Below are positions 5,622 to 8,386 of a stretch of DNA of 8,386 nucleotides, one piece after another. Each line of letters begins with the position of its first letter. Within the stretch, counting starts at the first letter, position 1. The DNA lies in assembly GCF_002368115.1 (NCBI RefSeq), contig NZ_AP018316.1, forward strand, positions 1,207,093 to 1,215,478, written 5' to 3'. The position numbers and the translations under genes were made by a program. The notes under the pieces were generated by a model, which was not told where the DNA came from, did no database searches, and was given only the letters and a program-made list of their open reading frames with translations. This stretch comes from Dolichospermum compactum NIES-806 (GTDB lineage: Bacteria > Cyanobacteriota > Cyanobacteriia > Cyanobacteriales > Nostocaceae).

Positions 5622-6584
5622 ATGACTAATGTACTCTGGTTACAAGGTGGTGCTTGTTCGGGTAACACCATGTCATTTCTTAATGCCGAAGAACCAACAG
5701 CTTGTGATTTAATAGCTGATTTCGGTATTAAAATACTTTGGCATCCTTCCTTGGGTGTAGAATTAGGTGATAACGTCCAAACCCTATTATGGGACTGTAT
5801 TTTAGGGAAAACTCCTCTGGATATTTTGGTATTTGAAGGTAGCGTAGTTAACGCCCCTAATGGTACAGGAGAATGGAACCGATTTGCCGACCGTCCCATG
5901 AAAGATTGGTTAGACGATTTAGCCAAAGTTGCGAAATTCATTGTTGCGGTAGGAGACTGTGCAACGTGGGGAGGAATTCCCGCTATGTCACCCAACCCCA
6001 GCGACTCCAAAGGACTGCAATTTCTCAAACGGGAAGCAGGGGGTTTTTTAGGTGAAGATTTTGTCAGTCAAGCCGGCTTACCTGTGATTAATATTCCCGG
6101 TTGTCCCGCACACCCCGACTGGATAGCGCAGATATTAGTAGCGATCGCCACTGGTCGAATTGATGATATAGTTCTCGATGAACTACACCGTCCCCAAACC
6201 TTCTTCAACACCTTCACCCAAACAGGTTGTACCCGCAACATTCACTTTGCATACAAAGCCACAACCGCTGAATTTGGACAACGCAAAGGTTGTCTATTTT
6301 ACGACTTAGGTTGTCGTGGACCCATGACCCGTTCTTCCTGTAACCGCATTCTCTGGAACCGCGTCTCCTCTAAAACCCGCGCTGGAATGCCCTGTTTAGG
6401 TTGCACAGAACCCGAATTTCCCTTTTTTGACCTCAAACCCGGAACAGTCTTTAAAACCCAAACCGTCATGGGAGTTCCTAAAGAAATACCCCCCGGAGTC
6501 AATATGAAAGATTACGCAGTCCTCACCGTTGTTGCCAAAAACACAGCCCCCAAATGGGCAGACGAAGACTTTTTTACTGTTTAG
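5622..6584 (+). CDS. hupS: Uptake [NiFe]-hydrogenase small subunit HupS
   Basis: 320 aa. This electron-transfer subunit carries three Fe-S clusters and takes electrons from H2 oxidised in HupL, recycling the H2 made by nitrogenase. It lacks the twin-arginine leader and the C-terminal membrane anchor of group 1 small subunits, as is typical of the cyanobacterial (group 2a) type. Candidate ligands: C12 then N15 where other families have CxxC, C113 (GDCATWGG), C161 (PGCPAHPDW); then C203, C224 and C231, followed by C240, C258 and C261. Q200 lies three residues before C203, where many homologues have His. The N-terminus MTNVLWLQGGACSGNT fits the known cyanobacterial start. No SD is seen before ATG 5622. 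It is followed by hupL 128 bp downstream, separated by a double-hairpin repeat. Confidence 0.97.
   Translation: MTNVLWLQGGACSGNTMSFLNAEEPTACDLIADFGIKILWHPSLGVELGDNVQTLLWDCILGKTPLDILVFEGSVVNAPNGTGEWNRFADRPMKDWLDDLAKVAKFIVAVGDCATWGGIPAMSPNPSDSKGLQFLKREAGGFLGEDFVSQAGLPVINIPGCPAHPDWIAQILVAIATGRIDDIVLDELHRPQTFFNTFTQTGCTRNIHFAYKATTAEFGQRKGCLFYDLGCRGPMTRSSCNRILWNRVSSKTRAGMPCLGCTEPEFPFFDLKPGTVFKTQTVMGVPKEIPPGVNMKDYAVLTVVAKNTAPKWADEDFFTV
6141..6148. repeat. HIP1 octamer
   Basis: GCGATCGC inside hupS; a cyanobacterial genome signature. Confidence 0.8.
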
Positions 6585-6595
6585 TCATGAAAAAA

Positions 6596-6683
6596 GACCT
6601 AACCCCCCAACCCCCTTCCCTGGTAGGGAAGGGGGAGTCAATTATTCCCCTTTCCTTGTAGGAGAGGGGTTAGGGGAGAGGTC
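6596..6683. repeat. Double-hairpin dispersed repeat, copy 2, between hupS and hupL
   Basis: An 88-bp element bounded by GACCT (6596-6600) and AGGTC (6679-6683). Hairpin one is a perfect 11-bp stem, CCCCCTTCCCT (6611-6621) with AGGGAAGGGGG (6625-6635), loop GGT. Hairpin two pairs CCCCTTTCCT (6647-6656) with AGGAGAGGGG (6660-6669), one G-U pair, loop TGT. Same architecture as 2799-2910. No T-run follows either stem, so it is unlikely to be a full terminator. In the hupSL mRNA it could block exonucleases or set the hupS:hupL ratio (inference). Confidence 0.85.
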
Positions 6684-6702
6684 GTGCAACTAACAACTGA
6701 CA

Positions 6703-6707
6703 AAGGA
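6703..6707 (+). promoter_or_regulatory. hupL: Ribosome binding site of hupL
   Basis: AAGGA, 5 nt before ATG 6713. It shows that hupL has its own initiation signal just after the intergenic hairpins. Confidence 0.55.
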
Positions 6708-6712
6708 CAAAT

Positions 6713-7234
6713 ATGGCAATTCAAACATTAGATATTTCACCCGTTGGTAGAGTCGAGGGTGATTTAGATGTGCGCGTCGAAATCGAAAATGGATATGTGA
6801 CAAACGCCTGGACTCATGCTGAACTTTTTCGCGGTTTTGAAATTATTTTACGCGGAAAAGATCCCCAAGCTGGGTTAATTGTCACCCCTAGAATTTGTGG
6901 AATTTGCGGCGGTTCTCATTTAAGTTCTGCCTCTTGGGCGTTGGATACCGCTTGGGGAACAGAAGTTCCTAGAAATGCGATTTTAGCAAGAAACTTAGGT
7001 CAAATCGTCGAAACAATTCAAAGTATTCCTCGCTACTTTTATGGCTTGTTTGCGATTGATTTAACTAATAAAAATTATCGCCGTAGTCACTTTTATGATG
7101 AAGCTTGTCGGCGCTTTGCTGCGTTCACAGGTAAATCCTATGAAATCGGTATTACAATTTCTGGGAAACCTGTCGAAATCTATGCTTTATTAGGTGGACA
7201 ATGGCCTCACAGCAGTTATATGGCAATAAATTAA
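6713..7234 (+). pseudogene. hupL: Uptake [NiFe]-hydrogenase large subunit HupL, N-terminal part, split by the hupL element
   Basis: HupL carries the Ni-Fe active site that oxidises H2. Only the first 170 residues are hupL-encoded, out of about 530 in intact homologues. Present are ISPVGRVEGDLDV (8-20), the first Ni-binding motif RICGICGGSH (C62, C65, H69) and GGQWPHSSYM (161-170). The reading frame then gives A-I-N and a TAA at 7232-7234, all from element DNA. The second Ni motif (DPCxxCxxH) is absent from the window. The break falls exactly in the 16-bp XisC core at 7208-7223, so this is a developmentally split gene rather than a decayed one: excision in heterocysts should fuse codon ATG-G to the distal half. 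Labelled pseudogene only because the frame is interrupted in this genomic form. The start is supported by AAGGA. Confidence 0.95.
7208..7223 (+). mobile_element. Left 16-bp core recombination site of the hupL excision element (XisC target)
   Basis: CACAGCAGTTATATGG, in phase with hupL codons for H-S-S-Y-M and the first base of the next codon. It is identical to the 16-bp direct repeat I remember flanking the 10.5-kb hupL element of Anabaena PCC 7120, where the XisC recombinase excises the element late in heterocyst differentiation. Homology to HupL ends precisely here. Confidence 0.93.
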
Positions 7235-7469
7235 TAAATTGCTTATATATCAAGGATTTCTCAAAGTAGGTTTGATTATTCCCTGGTTTTTCCTTAAATT
7301 AGGCGGTAAACCCACCCCTAGCTACATTATGAGTCCATTTATTTTTATCTACTAACAGCTATTTGGTGTTTTCAGACGTTACCTAATTTTTCCCTAACCC
7401 TAGCTAGATTAGCGAGCATAACTATGGTAAATTTTTAGTAACCAAAGAATAATCCAAACTACCCATATT
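7235..7469. other. Non-coding left border of the hupL element
   Basis: 235 bp, AT-rich, with no convincing gene on either strand. I see only minor symmetry: CTAGCTAG near 7403-7410, and GGTAAATTTTTAGTAACC near 7425-7442, an imperfect palindrome upstream of the next gene. No SD, clear promoter or terminator could be assigned. Confidence 0.5.
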
Positions 7470-7880
7470 ATGAATTTCAAACGATGGCAGGAACTAAAGA
7501 AAATCCTCAATGAAGAAAAAGATTTGTCTAACATCTGGTCATATTACATGGATCATTTTGCAGATCATCCCAAATTCATCAACTTGGGTCAACCTGTCCA
7601 GAATCAATATATTGATGCAGTTGTCAAAAAAACCTGTCAACAACTATTTGGTCAAAACGTCAAAATTACCAATTCTCTCCTAATCCATATCCCCCGACAT
7701 CAATTTTTTCATGGACCATTCCAAGCCAGCGGACGAATTGGTGGTGTGATTTTCTTTGAGGATATCAAAGTCGGTTTAATGGCTGTTTCCGCACAGTTTC
7801 CCCCAACTAGTGAGGTGCAATATTCTCGGTTTACCGAAGTAATGGATCTATCACCACCAACAGGTCATGATTTAAATTGA
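7470..7880 (+). CDS. Hypothetical protein, hupL-element cargo
   Basis: 136 aa; I do not recognise the family. The protein looks real: a charged helical N-terminus (FKRWQELKKILNEEKDLSNIW), a middle with aromatic and polar residues (YYMDHFADHPKF), then a probable beta-rich part containing IPRHQFFHGPFQASGRIGG (about 75-93), VIFFEDIKVGLMAVSAQF and a C-terminal tail LSPPTGHDLN. It has no signal peptide, no transmembrane helix, no zinc-finger Cys pattern and no nuclease motif that I can see. It begins 235 bp inside the element and precedes the ATPase gene by 68 bp on the same strand, so the two may share a transcript. No SD before ATG 7470, like most genes here. Confidence 0.65.
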   Translation: MNFKRWQELKKILNEEKDLSNIWSYYMDHFADHPKFINLGQPVQNQYIDAVVKKTCQQLFGQNVKITNSLLIHIPRHQFFHGPFQASGRIGGVIFFEDIKVGLMAVSAQFPPTSEVQYSRFTEVMDLSPPTGHDLN

Positions 7881-7948
7881 AGCCTTCCAGCCTCGCCCCA
7901 ACCTCAAAATCGTCTAAACTTAAAGAGTTCGCTAACTGCTAAAATCCT

Positions 7949-8386
7949 ATGTCTCTCTGGTTTAATATTGCTGGTCCTTGTGAAGATGATATCCATTATA
8001 TGCTATCTCCAACAACACGATTACCCGATTTGGAGGAGCTAATCCAACAGCGTAGTTATTTCGTGGTTCATGCACCGCGACAAACGGGGAAAACAACAGC
8101 AATGTTAGCCCTAGCACAGCAACTTACCGCCACAGGAAATTATGCAGCAGTCATGGTATCAGTAGAGGTAGGAAGTGCATTTAATCATGACCCCAGCACC
8201 GCAGAATTAGCGATTTTAGGAACTTGGTATGATACTATTTCTATACGTTTACCCAAAGAATTTCAACCACCTGTTAAACAATGGCAACAGGAAGAACCAG
8301 GAAGTAGAATTAAAACTTTTTTATCAGGTTGGGCAAAAGCTATAAATCGTCCTTTAATATTATTTATAGATGAAATTGATTCTTTA
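7949..8386 (+). CDS. AAA-like P-loop ATPase (partial, runs off right edge)
   Basis: 146 codons are open to the end of the window. Walker A is APRQTGKT (residues 42-49) and Walker B is LILFIDEID (D141, E142). The beginning, FNIAGPCEDDIHYMLSPTTRLPDLEELI, matches the AAA-like/AAA_35-type ATPases abundant in filamentous cyanobacteria, often with WD40 or other C-terminal modules not visible here. These are thought to be STAND-like or MalT-like switch ATPases, but the role is unknown. The start is ATG 7949, the first start after an in-frame TAA at 7940-7942; no SD. It lies inside the hupL element and may be cargo rather than part of excision, which in the known case needs only XisC. Confidence 0.85.
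   Translation, partial: MSLWFNIAGPCEDDIHYMLSPTTRLPDLEELIQQRSYFVVHAPRQTGKTTAMLALAQQLTATGNYAAVMVSVEVGSAFNHDPSTAELAILGTWYDTISIRLPKEFQPPVKQWQQEEPGSRIKTFLSGWAKAINRPLILFIDEIDSL

Larger units (their letters stand above)
7208..8386. mobile_element. hupL excision element, left end (continues past the window)
   Basis: Everything from the core site to the right edge is read as element DNA, because hupL sequence stops at 7223 and no hupL sequence resumes. It contains a 246-bp non-coding border, one unknown gene and the start of an AAA-like ATPase gene, both pointing away from hupL on the plus strand. Total length, xisC and the right core site are outside the window. Confidence 0.8.

Noticed and set aside
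5582..6028. Minus-strand open frame of 148 codons opposite the start of hupS
   Set aside because: It is antisense to well-conserved hupS codons. The translation is low-complexity and unlike any family I know.
6611..6669. Intrinsic terminator after hupS
   Set aside because: The stems are strong, but neither is followed by a T-run, and the same repeat occurs inside another gene cassette.
6713..7234. hupL as an ordinary decayed pseudogene
   Set aside because: There is a single break exactly at the XisC core with no frameshift or substitution damage upstream, which fits a programmed excision site better.

Overview
The window looks like the chromosome of a filamentous, heterocyst-forming cyanobacterium (Anabaena/Nostoc/Dolichospermum-type). 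The evidence is AT-rich DNA, two HIP1 octamers (GCGATCGC), several dispersed intergenic repeats of the kind common in Nostocales, a cyanobacterial uptake hydrogenase (HupS without Tat leader) and the 16-bp recombination core of the hupL excision element. No species call is possible.

Region 1 (1-3585, minus strand, read right to left) is a three-gene cassette: a TerY/YegL-like VWA protein (3585-2929), a PP2C-type Ser/Thr phosphatase with a GTG start (2764-1979), and a Ser/Thr kinase that runs off the left edge (1725-<1). This is the TerY-phosphorylation triad (TerY-P). The kinase is followed by a CHCC zinc-ribbon-like motif and at least five 42-residue WD40 repeats that are nearly identical at DNA level except at surface-loop codons. 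Both spacers inside the cassette carry repeats: a double-hairpin element (2799-2910), and a tandem duplication that includes the end of the phosphatase gene (1772-1887 and 1889-2032).

Region 2 (3586-5385) carries nitrate-assimilation accessory functions: mobA (molybdenum cofactor guanylyltransferase, minus) divergent from narM (nitrate-reductase-associated protein, plus), then a 67-aa S4-domain RNA-binding protein. mobA is bracketed by a complete and a half copy of one MITE-like repeat in opposite orientations.

Region 3 (5622-7223) is hupS followed by the first 170 codons of hupL. An 88-bp double-hairpin repeat sits between them and belongs to the same family as the one in the TerY-P cassette. 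hupL stops abruptly just after CACAGCAGTTATATGG, recognised as the XisC site of the Anabaena hupL element. The window therefore shows the unrearranged (vegetative) form, in which hupL is split and no complete hydrogenase large subunit can be made until excision in heterocysts.

Region 4 (7224-8386) is read as the left end of that element: a 246-bp non-coding border, an unrecognised 136-aa protein, and the first 146 codons of an AAA-like P-loop ATPase that runs off the right edge. The right border, xisC and the rest of hupL are outside the window.
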